A DNA stretch of 39,348 nt, taken from positions 1 to 39,348 of the forward strand of contig DBXG01000018.1 of the NCBI GenBank assembly GCA_002309215.1, given 5' to 3'. The notes under the pieces were generated by a model that saw only the letters and a list, made by a program, of their open reading frames with translations, did no database searches and was not told the origin of the DNA. Within the stretch, counting starts at the first letter, position 1; each line of letters starts with the position of its first letter. The translations under genes were made by a program, and so were the position numbers. This document shows positions 24,692 to 32,121 of the stretch, piece by piece. The stretch is from Alphaproteobacteria bacterium UBA1218. GTDB lineage: Bacteria > Pseudomonadota > Alphaproteobacteria > Rs-D84.

Positions 24692-24718
24692 AACCGCCCA
24701 AACGGGCGGTTGTTTTTT
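24692..24718. terminator. Terminator of the 21625-24671 operon
   Basis: Stem AACCGCCC/GGGCGGTT with an AAAC loop, then TGTTTTTT. Flanking A residues on the left may let it also serve the gene on the minus strand ending at 24732. Confidence 0.9.
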
Positions 24719-24731
24719 ATTGTGTTAATTA

Positions 24732-25373
24732 TTAATGACCATTGACATACAATATGCTTTGAACCATAGCAACTTTTTTGTTGTTTGCTTTGTCCAAAGA
24801 TGCTTCTTTGCCTGCTTCGAATATCGGCATCAATGCATCAGGTTCATGATCACCATGGCAACCACACATCACATCTTGACCAAAGTTCTGTGCGCGACAA
24901 AAACGACGGTCTGGTGCACAATGTTCGCGTTTGAATCTGAAATCTTCTATGTAACCGCTTTCAGCTTCGCATACTACATATGATTCGCCATTGTGAACTA
25001 AACGTCTTTCACCGTTTTTAGTTTCTGTATCGTAAACGAATTTTGCTTCGTATGAACTGCCTTCGCACAACGAGTCAAAATATGCTTTATCAAGTTTAGC
25101 AACAGTTTGTGCAAGTTGTTTAGATTTTGCAGGAGTCAAATTTTTCGCATCTTTGATATATCTATCGATATAACCTTCGTATCTTTGATACAAATATGGA
25201 CTCTTTTGGAATTGGTTTTCCAATTCTAAGTCTTGAATCGCCTGTGGAACCAATTTGTCTTCGTTGTTTTTTGCCATCAATTTTTTAACTTCTGGAAATA
25301 CATCCAATGTTAATGCGACAAAAGCAACGACCAAAGCGATGTTTTTAAGAGTGTTGACTGTTTTTTCTTTCAT
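24732..25373 (-). CDS. Membrane-anchored Cys-rich periplasmic protein, family unknown
   Basis: Not recognised. The 213-residue product has one N-terminal transmembrane helix (about 9-27) and a mainly helical region. The Cys-rich C-terminal half contains SLCEG, VVCEAE, HCAPDRRFC and VMCGCHGDHE, the last with adjacent His residues that could bind metal. The ATG at 25373 has AAAGGAAAAAG upstream; an in-frame start 14 codons earlier is unlikely because it lacks a ribosome-binding site. A near-consensus promoter is present at 25437-25464. It converges with the Cys-rich protein operon and may belong to the same envelope programme. Confidence 0.68.
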   Translation of the reverse strand: MKEKTVNTLKNIALVVAFVALTLDVFPEVKKLMAKNNEDKLVPQAIQDLELENQFQKSPYLYQRYEGYIDRYIKDAKNLTPAKSKQLAQTVAKLDKAYFDSLCEGSSYEAKFVYDTETKNGERRLVHNGESYVVCEAESGYIEDFRFKREHCAPDRRFCRAQNFGQDVMCGCHGDHEPDALMPIFEAGKEASLDKANNKKVAMVQSILYVNGH

Positions 25374-25436
25374 ATCTTTTTCCTTTTTGTTTGTTTTTTT
25401 TGTTACCCGGAACATTTTATTCCTTCGTCAGGAGTA

Positions 25437-25464
25437 AATATAGCACAGAAAATACAATTGTCAA
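25437..25464 (-). promoter_or_regulatory. Consensus promoter of the 24732-25373 gene
   Basis: On the minus strand TTGACA (25459-25464), 16-base spacer, TATATT (25437-25442). An A-tract lies upstream of the -35. Leader of about 57 bases. Confidence 0.75.
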
Positions 25465-25493
25465 GTGTTAGGTTGGTTTTTTTTTATTGTATC

Positions 25494-26633
25494 TTAAAAC
25501 CAGCCTTTTTTATCTGATTTGATTCCAGCGAATTCGTTTAAGGCTTTCTTTTGCTTTTCTGTCAATTTCTTTGGAATCACAATCCCGATTTCTATGTACA
25601 AATCACCAAAGCCGCCGCGACCATTTGGCATACCGTGTGAACGGATTCTTAATCTTTCGCCAACCTGGGTTCCAGATGGTATTTTCACCGATAATTTTTT
25701 ATCGTCTATGGTTTCAATTTCTATTTCACCACCCATTGCCAATGTTGGAAAGTCTATATCCATATGCATTAACAAATCGTCACCCACGCGTTCAAATTTT
25801 TTATCTGGCTTGATACGTATATCCAAATAGAAATCGCCAGCGCGGCCACCGTTCGGGCCCGCTTCGCCCATGCCAGCCATACGTAATCTGGCACCATCTT
25901 GGATACCTGCGGGGATTTTTACATCCAATGTTCTTTGTTTGTTGACTGTTCCAGTTCCACCGCATGCAGTGCATTTTTTATCAATCTTGCGACCCAATCC
26001 ATTGCAGTCTGGACATGGTGTTTCAACCGCGAAAAAGCCCTGACGTGCGTGGACATAACCGCTGCCACCACAGGTTGAACATTTTGGGGCAGGTTTGCCG
26101 TCTGCAGTGCCGTTGCCGTCGCATTTTTCACATTTAACAGCGCTTGAAAATTTTACTGTGTGCGTTGTGCCGAAAAAGGCATCTTTCAGAGATATTACGA
26201 CTTCATCTAACAAATCGCGTCCGCTGGGTTGTTTTGTCGCGCCACGACCAGATTCACCAAAGCCACCACCAAAACCAAAACCGCGCATGGCCTCACGTAA
26301 AATGTCTTCCATTCCGCCCATGCCTTCGCCACCACCCATATTAAAGTGAAATGCGCCATTGCCAAACGGATTGCCACCAAAACCGTTGCCTGCGCTGGCA
26401 CCATTGCCACCTGCAAACGCAGCATCGCCAAATCTGTCGTATGCAGCGCGTTTTTGTGGGTCTTTCAATATATCAAAAGCGTTGTTGACTTCCTTGAACT
26501 TTTCTTCGGCAGATTTGTCGCCTGGGTTTTTATCGGGGTGATATTTCATAACCAATTTGTGATAGGCTTTTTTTATGTCTGCATCACTGGCATCTTTGGC
26601 GACGCCCAATACTTCATATGGATTTTTGTTCAT
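25494..26633 (-). CDS. dnaJ: Chaperone DnaJ (Hsp40)
   Basis: Co-chaperone that delivers substrates to DnaK and stimulates its ATPase. The J domain (1-70) contains the HPD motif in MKYHPDKNPGD. A Gly/Phe-rich region follows (about 75-125). The zinc-binding domain has all four CxxCxGxG repeats (CEKCDGNG, CSTCGGSG, CPDCNGLG, CTACGGTG) and the C-terminal substrate-binding domain is intact. Length 379 is standard, so this is full DnaJ and not CbpA. dnaK is not in the window. Divergent from parE. Confidence 0.97.
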   Translation of the reverse strand: MNKNPYEVLGVAKDASDADIKKAYHKLVMKYHPDKNPGDKSAEEKFKEVNNAFDILKDPQKRAAYDRFGDAAFAGGNGASAGNGFGGNPFGNGAFHFNMGGGEGMGGMEDILREAMRGFGFGGGFGESGRGATKQPSGRDLLDEVVISLKDAFFGTTHTVKFSSAVKCEKCDGNGTADGKPAPKCSTCGGSGYVHARQGFFAVETPCPDCNGLGRKIDKKCTACGGTGTVNKQRTLDVKIPAGIQDGARLRMAGMGEAGPNGGRAGDFYLDIRIKPDKKFERVGDDLLMHMDIDFPTLAMGGEIEIETIDDKKLSVKIPSGTQVGERLRIRSHGMPNGRGGFGDLYIEIGIVIPKKLTEKQKKALNEFAGIKSDKKGWF

Positions 26634-26665
26634 TTTGGTACCTGTTTAATTCTTTTTGTATGAAA

Positions 26666-26693
26666 TATATAGGTTATTTATAATAAAAATCAA
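26666..26693 (-). promoter_or_regulatory. Promoter of dnaJ
   Basis: On the minus strand TTGATT (26688-26693), 16-base spacer, TATATA (26666-26671). No heat-shock-type sequence was noticed. Confidence 0.6.
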
Positions 26694-26729
26694 GTGTATT
26701 GGTGTACTATTTTTGCTGTTTTTTATCGC

Positions 26730-26758
26730 TTGCACCAATGTTAAAAATGTTCTAATAA
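26730..26758 (+). promoter_or_regulatory. Candidate promoter of parE
   Basis: TTGCAC (26730-26735), 17-base spacer, TAATAA (26753-26758). Confidence 0.4.
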
Positions 26759-26784
26759 TATTATGATAAAAAATGGGAAAAGTG

Positions 26785-28749
26785 ATGAATAAATACGATG
26801 CATCAGATATTCAAGTTCTGGAAGGGTTAGAGCCTGTACGTCTGCGCCCTGGTATGTATATTGGTGGTACAGATGAAAAGGCCTGGCACCATTTGCCAGT
26901 TGAAATTATGGATAATTCTATTGACGAAGCAGTTGCTGGCTTTGCCAAGAAAATCGTTGTCAATTTAATAGATTCCAAGACCATAGAAATCACAGATGAT
27001 GGTCGTGGAATCCCGGTTGATGAACATCCAAAATATCCGGGTAAGTCTGCGTTAGAGGTTATTTTAACAACTTTGCATTCAGGTGGAAAGTTTAACAATA
27101 ATGTGTACAAGACCAGTGGTGGTTTGCATGGTGTAGGCAGTGCTGTGGTTAATGCGCTGTCGTCTGAAATGATTGTGACGATTTCCAGGGATGGTTATGA
27201 ATGGCATCAGACTTTTTCGCGTGGAAAAACTACGTCGCCAATTCAGCGCGGTAATGCGACCAAGGCACATGGAACAAAAATCAGATTTACATTGGATGAT
27301 GACATATTTGGCGAATCTGCTGTGTTCAAGCCGATTAAGATTTACCGTATGGCGCGCGCTAAATCATTTTTATCACGCGGGGTCAAAATTGAATGGCATT
27401 GTAATCCAGCGCTTTTGACCGAAGATATGAATATACCTGCGGATAAAGAATTTTATTATCCAAATGGGGTTGCAGATTTTGTTGCAGAAAAAACAGATTC
27501 TAAACCGCGTATTTTGCCAAAGATTTTTAGTGGTTCGGTCGATTTTCCTGATGACTGTGGTCGTGTGGAATGGGCTTTGACTGTATTGACTGATGAAAAT
27601 GGTGCCGCGTCTGACGATGGATTTTTTGCTTCATATTGCAATACAATTGCAACTGTGGATGGTGGCACGCATGAGGCTGGGTTTAAGGCGGCGATTACCA
27701 AGGGCTTGAAAGCATACGGTGAAAAAGTAAATAACAAGGCTGCGGCTACAATAATTGGCGAAGATGTTTTTGATTCTGTGGCGGCGATTGTTTCTGTGTT
27801 CTATAAAACACCGCAATTTTTAGGTCAGACCAAAGAAAAACTTTCCAATCCAGAAATTGCACGTTATACAGAAAATGCTTTGCGCGACCCTTGGGAAATG
27901 TTTTTGGCGTCTGATCCAAAAACCGCAAATGCATTATTAGATTTTGTTATAAATTTGGCAAATGCGCGTATTAAAACAAAGCAAGTCAAAGATGTTGCGC
28001 GTAAAACCCCGACCAAACGAATTCGTATGCCGTCTAAATTGGCAGATTGTTCTAAACATGGTGTAGAGGGAACCGAGCTGTTTATTGTAGAGGGGGAATC
28101 TGCAGGCGGAACCGCAAAACAGGCACGCGATAGGGCGACCCAGGCGATTATGCCTTTGCGTGGTAAAGTTTTAAATGTATTGTCTAATTCTGATGAAAGA
28201 TTTAGTGCCAACAAAGAATTAAATGACTTGATTGATATTATTGGTGCAGGAACTGCGAAAGATTGGGACGATTCGAAGTTAAGATATGAAAAAATAATTA
28301 TAATGACTGATGCTGATGTTGACGGTAGTCACATTGCGTCGTTATTAATGGCATTTTTCTATCAATATATGCCCCAGTTGATTTATGATGGACATTTGTA
28401 TTTATCTTGTCCACCTTTGTATAAATTGACTTGTGGAACCGAATCGATTTATGTTGATTCTGATGAAGAATTGGAAGAATTAAAGAACGGCAAATATAAA
28501 AATAAACGTGTTGAAATATCGCGATTCAAAGGGCTTGGCGAAATGATGCCAAATCAGTTGAAAGAAACAACTATGTCGCCAAAAACACGTCGCTTGATTC
28601 GTGTTGATTTACCACCAAAGACCGAAGAAGGTTTGGAAGATACCGAAAAAACAAAAACTTTGGTTTATGATTTAATGGGCAAAAAACCAGAATTTCGATT
28701 TAAGTTTATTACTGAACACGCCCAGTTTGTAAAAGATTTGTTTGTATAA
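26785..28749 (+). CDS. parE: DNA topoisomerase IV subunit B
   Basis: ATPase subunit of topoisomerase IV, which unlinks replicated chromosomes. The GHKL ATP site is complete: EIMDNSIDEA, DDGRGIP and GGLHGVGSAVVNALS. The TOPRIM domain has IVEGESAGG and MTDADVDGSHI. PGMYIGGTDEKAWHHL, HPKYPGKSALEVILTTLHSGGKF and RATQAIMPLRGKVLNV are the alphaproteobacterial ParE forms; GyrB would read differently and is usually about 800 residues. From the ATG at 26785 the product has 654 residues; an ATG at 26773 would add four. The later start is preferred because GGGAAAAG lies before it. parC is not in the window. Confidence 0.88.
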   Translation: MNKYDASDIQVLEGLEPVRLRPGMYIGGTDEKAWHHLPVEIMDNSIDEAVAGFAKKIVVNLIDSKTIEITDDGRGIPVDEHPKYPGKSALEVILTTLHSGGKFNNNVYKTSGGLHGVGSAVVNALSSEMIVTISRDGYEWHQTFSRGKTTSPIQRGNATKAHGTKIRFTLDDDIFGESAVFKPIKIYRMARAKSFLSRGVKIEWHCNPALLTEDMNIPADKEFYYPNGVADFVAEKTDSKPRILPKIFSGSVDFPDDCGRVEWALTVLTDENGAASDDGFFASYCNTIATVDGGTHEAGFKAAITKGLKAYGEKVNNKAAATIIGEDVFDSVAAIVSVFYKTPQFLGQTKEKLSNPEIARYTENALRDPWEMFLASDPKTANALLDFVINLANARIKTKQVKDVARKTPTKRIRMPSKLADCSKHGVEGTELFIVEGESAGGTAKQARDRATQAIMPLRGKVLNVLSNSDERFSANKELNDLIDIIGAGTAKDWDDSKLRYEKIIIMTDADVDGSHIASLLMAFFYQYMPQLIYDGHLYLSCPPLYKLTCGTESIYVDSDEELEELKNGKYKNKRVEISRFKGLGEMMPNQLKETTMSPKTRRLIRVDLPPKTEEGLEDTEKTKTLVYDLMGKKPEFRFKFITEHAQFVKDLFV

Positions 28750-28756
28750 TGAATTT

Positions 28757-28792
28757 TATAAACAAAAGAAAATCCGCTGTATAGCGGATTTT
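28757..28792 (+). repeat. 36-bp direct repeat, copy 1 (terminator-bearing)
   Basis: Identical base for base to 29497-29532. It contains the hairpin AATCCGCT-GTAT-AGCGGATT. The two copies bracket the ankyrin transcription unit at a distance of 740 bases. Confidence 0.95.
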
Positions 28793-28798
28793 CTTTAA
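28765..28798. terminator. Bidirectional terminator of parE and the ankyrin gene
   Basis: Fourteen-base-pair perfect stem (28765-28778 with 28783-28796), loop GTAT, A- and T-rich flanks. The right arm overlaps the ankyrin gene's stop codon. Confidence 0.9.
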
Positions 28799-29400
28799 CG
28801 ACGTATTTGTCCTTTAATATGTATACCTAGGTTTTTCCATTTTTGTATTTCTTCAGCCCTGGCAAGTATTTTCATTGTTTCTAAATATTTGTTTTGTGTT
28901 GCCAGCATCAACGGTGTTAATTTCTTATCATTCTGGTGATTAACGTTTGCACCAGCCCTGATGAGCGCTCTTGCTGTTTCCAATGCACCGTGTTTAGCAG
29001 CTATACACAAGGCGGTATCTCCATTTTGGGTTTCTGCATCGATATCGTTACCTTCTTTTTTGTATTTAGCAATATATGCTTGCATTTCTTGTTCTGTATT
29101 CAAGAAATGAAGATTACTATAAAGCTGTTCTGCTTTAAGTGAGTTATTGTATATCTCGGCAAATTTGTTGTATAACATTTCTAGCATATCTTGGTTTGCG
29201 TTTGAGATAAGTTTATTATATTCCGCCTCATAATAATGTGATCTGCAGTTTTTACTAATTGCAATCAAATGCTTGCGAATAGGTTCTTTAGTTGCGACAG
29301 TGTATTTGTCATCGAATTCATTATACATAACTATAACTTCTTTCAAGGTTTTACCTTGTAATGCTTGTTTCAAGAATTCTTGTGTCATTTCGTTTGACAT
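28795..29400 (-). CDS. Ankyrin-repeat protein
   Basis: The 201-residue product has a helical N-terminal region of unknown type (1-120) and then about two ankyrin repeats. Residues about 126-155 read NGDTALCIAAKHGALETARALIRAGANVN and the next repeat begins LTPLMLATQNKYLETMKIL; a degenerate third may cap the C terminus. Ankyrin repeats mediate protein binding and are frequent in host-associated alphaproteobacteria. No signal peptide or transmembrane helix is seen, so it is cytosolic or exported by a non-Sec route. It has its own near-consensus promoter (29455-29482) and terminator, and the whole unit lies between two 36-bp direct repeats. Confidence 0.82.
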   Translation of the reverse strand: MSNEMTQEFLKQALQGKTLKEVIVMYNEFDDKYTVATKEPIRKHLIAISKNCRSHYYEAEYNKLISNANQDMLEMLYNKFAEIYNNSLKAEQLYSNLHFLNTEQEMQAYIAKYKKEGNDIDAETQNGDTALCIAAKHGALETARALIRAGANVNHQNDKKLTPLMLATQNKYLETMKILARAEEIQKWKNLGIHIKGQIRR

Positions 29401-29454
29401 ATTTAGTCCTTTTTATTTGTGCAAATTGCACTTTTGTTGTTTTGATTACTAATC

Positions 29455-29482
29455 AATATAGACTAAAATAATCAAATGTCAA
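29455..29482 (-). promoter_or_regulatory. Consensus promoter of the ankyrin gene
   Basis: On the minus strand TTGACA (29477-29482), 16-base spacer, TATATT (29455-29460). The architecture is the same as at 25437-25464. Confidence 0.78.
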
Positions 29483-29496
29483 GTTTTTTGTTGGAA

Positions 29497-29532
29497 TATA
29501 AACAAAAGAAAATCCGCTGTATAGCGGATTTT
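29497..29532 (+). repeat. 36-bp direct repeat, copy 2 (terminator-bearing)
   Basis: Exact copy of 28757-28792. Its hairpin (10-bp stem 29509-29518/29523-29532) would serve as the terminator of pgsA on the minus strand, with the T-rich sequence TTTTCTTTTG after the stem. Confidence 0.93.
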
Positions 29533-29549
29533 TTAATTGTTGTTGTCGT

Positions 29550-30149
29550 TTATTTTATTTTCTTTAATTTTTGTGCAAATGTAAATGTATATTGTGTTGC
29601 GCTCCATAAAGATGCCACCAACGCAAACCATAAACAGAATACACCAACCTGGGGCAATATGCTGATCAAATAAAATACTATGCGACTGTCTGTTGTTGGG
29701 GTTATAGATGAAAATACTGCAAAGAACAACAAAAATGCTGCGATAGCAATCATTTGAATCGTTGTTTTAATTTTGCCCATTGAAAAGCGTGCCTTTGGGA
29801 CCGGCATTTCGATTTTCTGGGTGCCCAAAAATTCACGTAATCCGCTGATATACAATTCACGTGCAATCATTATTATAATTGGAATCACAACTGTCCATGT
29901 TGGCGCAATCAATGCCAACATAATAAATGTATTGCATACCAACAATTTATCACCAATGTGATCCAAAACACCGCCCAATTTAGAACAGCAATTATGTTTG
30001 CGTGCCAGATATCCATCAAACCAATCTGATATTGCGCCCAAGACATATAATGCAAACGATATCCAATACCAACGCATCATAATTGTTGGTATAATCAAAA
30101 ATGCAACCATTATGCGAAATGATGATAAAAAGTTAACAAATGCTTTCAT
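29550..30149 (-). CDS. pgsA: CDP-diacylglycerol-glycerol-3-phosphate 3-phosphatidyltransferase
   Basis: Inner-membrane enzyme making phosphatidylglycerol-phosphate from CDP-diacylglycerol. The CDP-alcohol phosphotransferase motif is complete: D42-x2-D45-G46-x2-A49-R50, then G59/D63/D67. About five hydrophobic segments and a length of 199 fit PgsA. The start has AAAGGAG. It lies 30 bases after uvrC in the same direction, the familiar uvrC-pgsA pair. With plsY, it gives the window two phospholipid-synthesis genes. Confidence 0.93.
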   Translation of the reverse strand: MKAFVNFLSSFRIMVAFLIIPTIMMRWYWISFALYVLGAISDWFDGYLARKHNCCSKLGGVLDHIGDKLLVCNTFIMLALIAPTWTVVIPIIIMIARELYISGLREFLGTQKIEMPVPKARFSMGKIKTTIQMIAIAAFLLFFAVFSSITPTTDSRIVFYLISILPQVGVFCLWFALVASLWSATQYTFTFAQKLKKIK

Positions 30150-30179
30150 ATTATTTTTCTCCTTTGGTAATGGTTATTA

Positions 30180-31607
30180 TTATAGCATATCGGAATGGAA
30201 ATAGGCATATATTTTTTCTGCTGCACTTTTCCCAAGCCCAGATACGCGCGATAAAGATTTCAGGTCTGCGTCCATAATTGCATGCACAGAACCAAAATGC
30301 TGTAATAATTGTTTTTTGCGTGTTGGGCCAATTCCTTCGATTTCATCCAGACAACTGGCTGTCAGTTGTTTTGCGCGAACAGAACGATGATATGTTATAA
30401 CAAATCTGTGTGCTTCATCACGAACTGTGCGCAACATTAAAAATAATTTGGAATCTTTTGCCAGTTCATGATTTTCAGAACCGTCTGGCATAATAAAATG
30501 TTCGTCACCATTACGGACAACACCTTTGGTCACACCCAATACAGGTATTTTTCCATTTGCGACTTTGTTTGCGATATCCCATTGTGCAGGGCCGCCATCA
30601 ACAATTATTAAATCAAGTTTTGGACCGTCCTGAATTGCACGACCAACAAATTCTTCCATCATTGCAATATCGTTTCCAGCACGTGCAGAATCACGTAATT
30701 TGAAATGACGATAAGATGATTTTATAAATCCATCATGACCAAAGGCTATCATCGCGCCAACAGAATTTTTACCAAATAAATGTGAATTATCAAAAACACC
30801 GACGCAATCCAGTTTTAATCCCAACCAATTTTCAAGTTCTTTGACATTACTGTCCCATTGTAAATTGGGTGTGTACAGCGTATTCTGTCGTATACCGCGA
30901 TTTGTAGTTGTGGTTAATGCTGTGATTTTATCACGCACGATTGCAGCATTTTCGTAATCCATTTTGTCTGAAAATATTTTCATTTGTTTGGTTAAGTCTG
31001 CAATTATAGGTTCGCTGTCCCCAGTTAAGATTCTGCGTGCCAGTTGAACATTTTTATCATAATCATGTTGTGGCAAACAGCAAGGTGCACTGCATCTGCC
31101 GATTTGATAAAGCAGACATGGACGTGCACGATTTTTCATAAATGTATCGGTGCAAGTTCGCAACTGGCAGACGCGTTGCAAAGTTTTTATTGTATCGTTC
31201 AATGCGTATACAGATGGATATGGACCATAAACATCTTTGCGTTGTGATATTTTACCACGAAATTTCAGCAACCTTGGGTATTCATGTTTGGTTAATGCCA
31301 GCATTGGATACATTTTTCCATCTGTCATCATGATATTGTATTTTGGTTTCAATGTTTTTATTAACTTTTGTTCCAAAATCAATGCGTCTGTTTCGGTTCT
31401 TGTTATTTCCCATTCTACTTTTCTGACCAAAGAGCGCATAATTTGCTTGTGCGTTTCAAGTTTAGAAACATCAATATATTGACGCAGACGATGCAGAATA
31501 TTTTTTGCCTTGCCGACATACAACAGGTTGCCGTCCCCATCGTACATTTTATAGATTCCTGGGGACATTGGCGCATTTTCAATTAAATCTCTGAATTGAA
31601 TTTTCAT
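30180..31607 (-). CDS. uvrC: Excinuclease ABC subunit C, compact form
   Basis: Makes both incisions in nucleotide-excision repair. The GIY-YIG domain (about 12-95) has G18-I-Y and Y30-V-G. Four Cys suited to the UvrC Fe-S cluster are C152, C164, C172 and C176. The UVR motif is at about 204-232. The RNase H-like nuclease retains D273 (VFDNSH), D337 (VDGGPAQ) and H407 (YHRSVRAK). A double helix-hairpin-helix ends the protein (420-470). At 475 residues it is about 130 shorter than typical UvrC: only about 40 residues separate the UVR motif from the nuclease core. The ATG has no Shine-Dalgarno and lies at the predicted transcription start. Confidence 0.92.
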   Translation of the reverse strand: MKIQFRDLIENAPMSPGIYKMYDGDGNLLYVGKAKNILHRLRQYIDVSKLETHKQIMRSLVRKVEWEITRTETDALILEQKLIKTLKPKYNIMMTDGKMYPMLALTKHEYPRLLKFRGKISQRKDVYGPYPSVYALNDTIKTLQRVCQLRTCTDTFMKNRARPCLLYQIGRCSAPCCLPQHDYDKNVQLARRILTGDSEPIIADLTKQMKIFSDKMDYENAAIVRDKITALTTTTNRGIRQNTLYTPNLQWDSNVKELENWLGLKLDCVGVFDNSHLFGKNSVGAMIAFGHDGFIKSSYRHFKLRDSARAGNDIAMMEEFVGRAIQDGPKLDLIIVDGGPAQWDIANKVANGKIPVLGVTKGVVRNGDEHFIMPDGSENHELAKDSKLFLMLRTVRDEAHRFVITYHRSVRAKQLTASCLDEIEGIGPTRKKQLLQHFGSVHAIMDADLKSLSRVSGLGKSAAEKIYAYFHSDML

Positions 31608-31624
31608 AATAGATATGATACAAT
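31596..31624 (+). promoter_or_regulatory. Candidate promoter of the prepilin gene
   Basis: TTGAAT (31596-31601), 17-base spacer, TACAAT (31619-31624). Its -10 overlaps the -10 of the opposing uvrC promoter. Confidence 0.5.
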
Positions 31625-31642
31625 AGAAATTGTAAAAATCAA
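31615..31642 (-). promoter_or_regulatory. Promoter of uvrC
   Basis: On the minus strand TTGATT (31637-31642), 16-base spacer, TATCAT (31615-31620). The predicted start is about one base before the uvrC ATG. Confidence 0.5.
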
Positions 31643-31656
31643 ATAGAGGTGTGATA

Positions 31657-32118
31657 ATGAGACAAGAATCTGGACGTTCAATGATTGAAATGATTGGTGT
31701 GTTGGCTATAATGGCTATTATAACAGCGGGTGCTTTTGCACTGATTTCTACGGCGTTTCATACACAAAAACGTGCCCGTGTGACAGACGATGTTGCAAAT
31801 ATTGTGACAGGTGTACGCAGTTTATTGGGTGAATATGATGACTTTTCTAATATAGACAATTCCACTATTTTTGGTGCCATTGCGGTCAGTAATAAAAACC
31901 CGTATGGTGGGACATACGAATTGGCTGTCGATGCGTCAAATGCACGCAGATTTGTCGTAAGCATAAATGGCTTGTCCAAATCTGATTGTGAAGGTTTGGT
32001 TATGAAAGCATGGACTGATTCAATCGGATACGAAGAATCAAATCACAAAGAGAGTGGTGCAACAGGTAAGTGTGTGGACGGCAACAAAAATGTTGTGTCT
32101 ATTACATATGGCGAATAG
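31657..32118 (+). CDS. Type IV prepilin-like protein
   Basis: A 153-residue pilin subunit. The short leader MRQESG is followed by the prepilin-peptidase site G6-R7, then SMIEMIGVLAIMAIITAGAFALI. Glu11 becomes mature E5, which aligns subunits in the fibre, and the hydrophobic helix runs to about residue 33. The Met-Ile-Glu-Met start resembles type IVb PilS/TcpA-type pilins more than the FTLIE type. Two Cys near the C terminus (about 112 and 140) could form the pilin disulfide loop. The ATG at 31657 is preferred over GTG 31651 because AGAGGTG lies at the right distance. Four bases separate it from the RluC-like gene. It is unlinked to the secretin at 14699 but is its plausible substrate. Confidence 0.85.
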   Translation: MRQESGRSMIEMIGVLAIMAIITAGAFALISTAFHTQKRARVTDDVANIVTGVRSLLGEYDDFSNIDNSTIFGAIAVSNKNPYGGTYELAVDASNARRFVVSINGLSKSDCEGLVMKAWTDSIGYEESNHKESGATGKCVDGNKNVVSITYGE

Positions 32119-32121
32119 TTT

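Noticed and set aside
26785..28749. gyrB instead of parE
   Set aside because: Length about 654 and the GGTDEK, HPKYPGKSALEV and RDRATQAIMPLRG forms match alphaproteobacterial ParE; GyrB would be longer and read differently in these blocks.
28757..29532. Insertion sequence or transposon between the 36-bp repeats
   Set aside because: The interval encodes only an ankyrin protein, with no transposase, terminal inverted repeats or obvious target duplication. The repeats carry terminators, so a simple duplication by recombination is equally possible.
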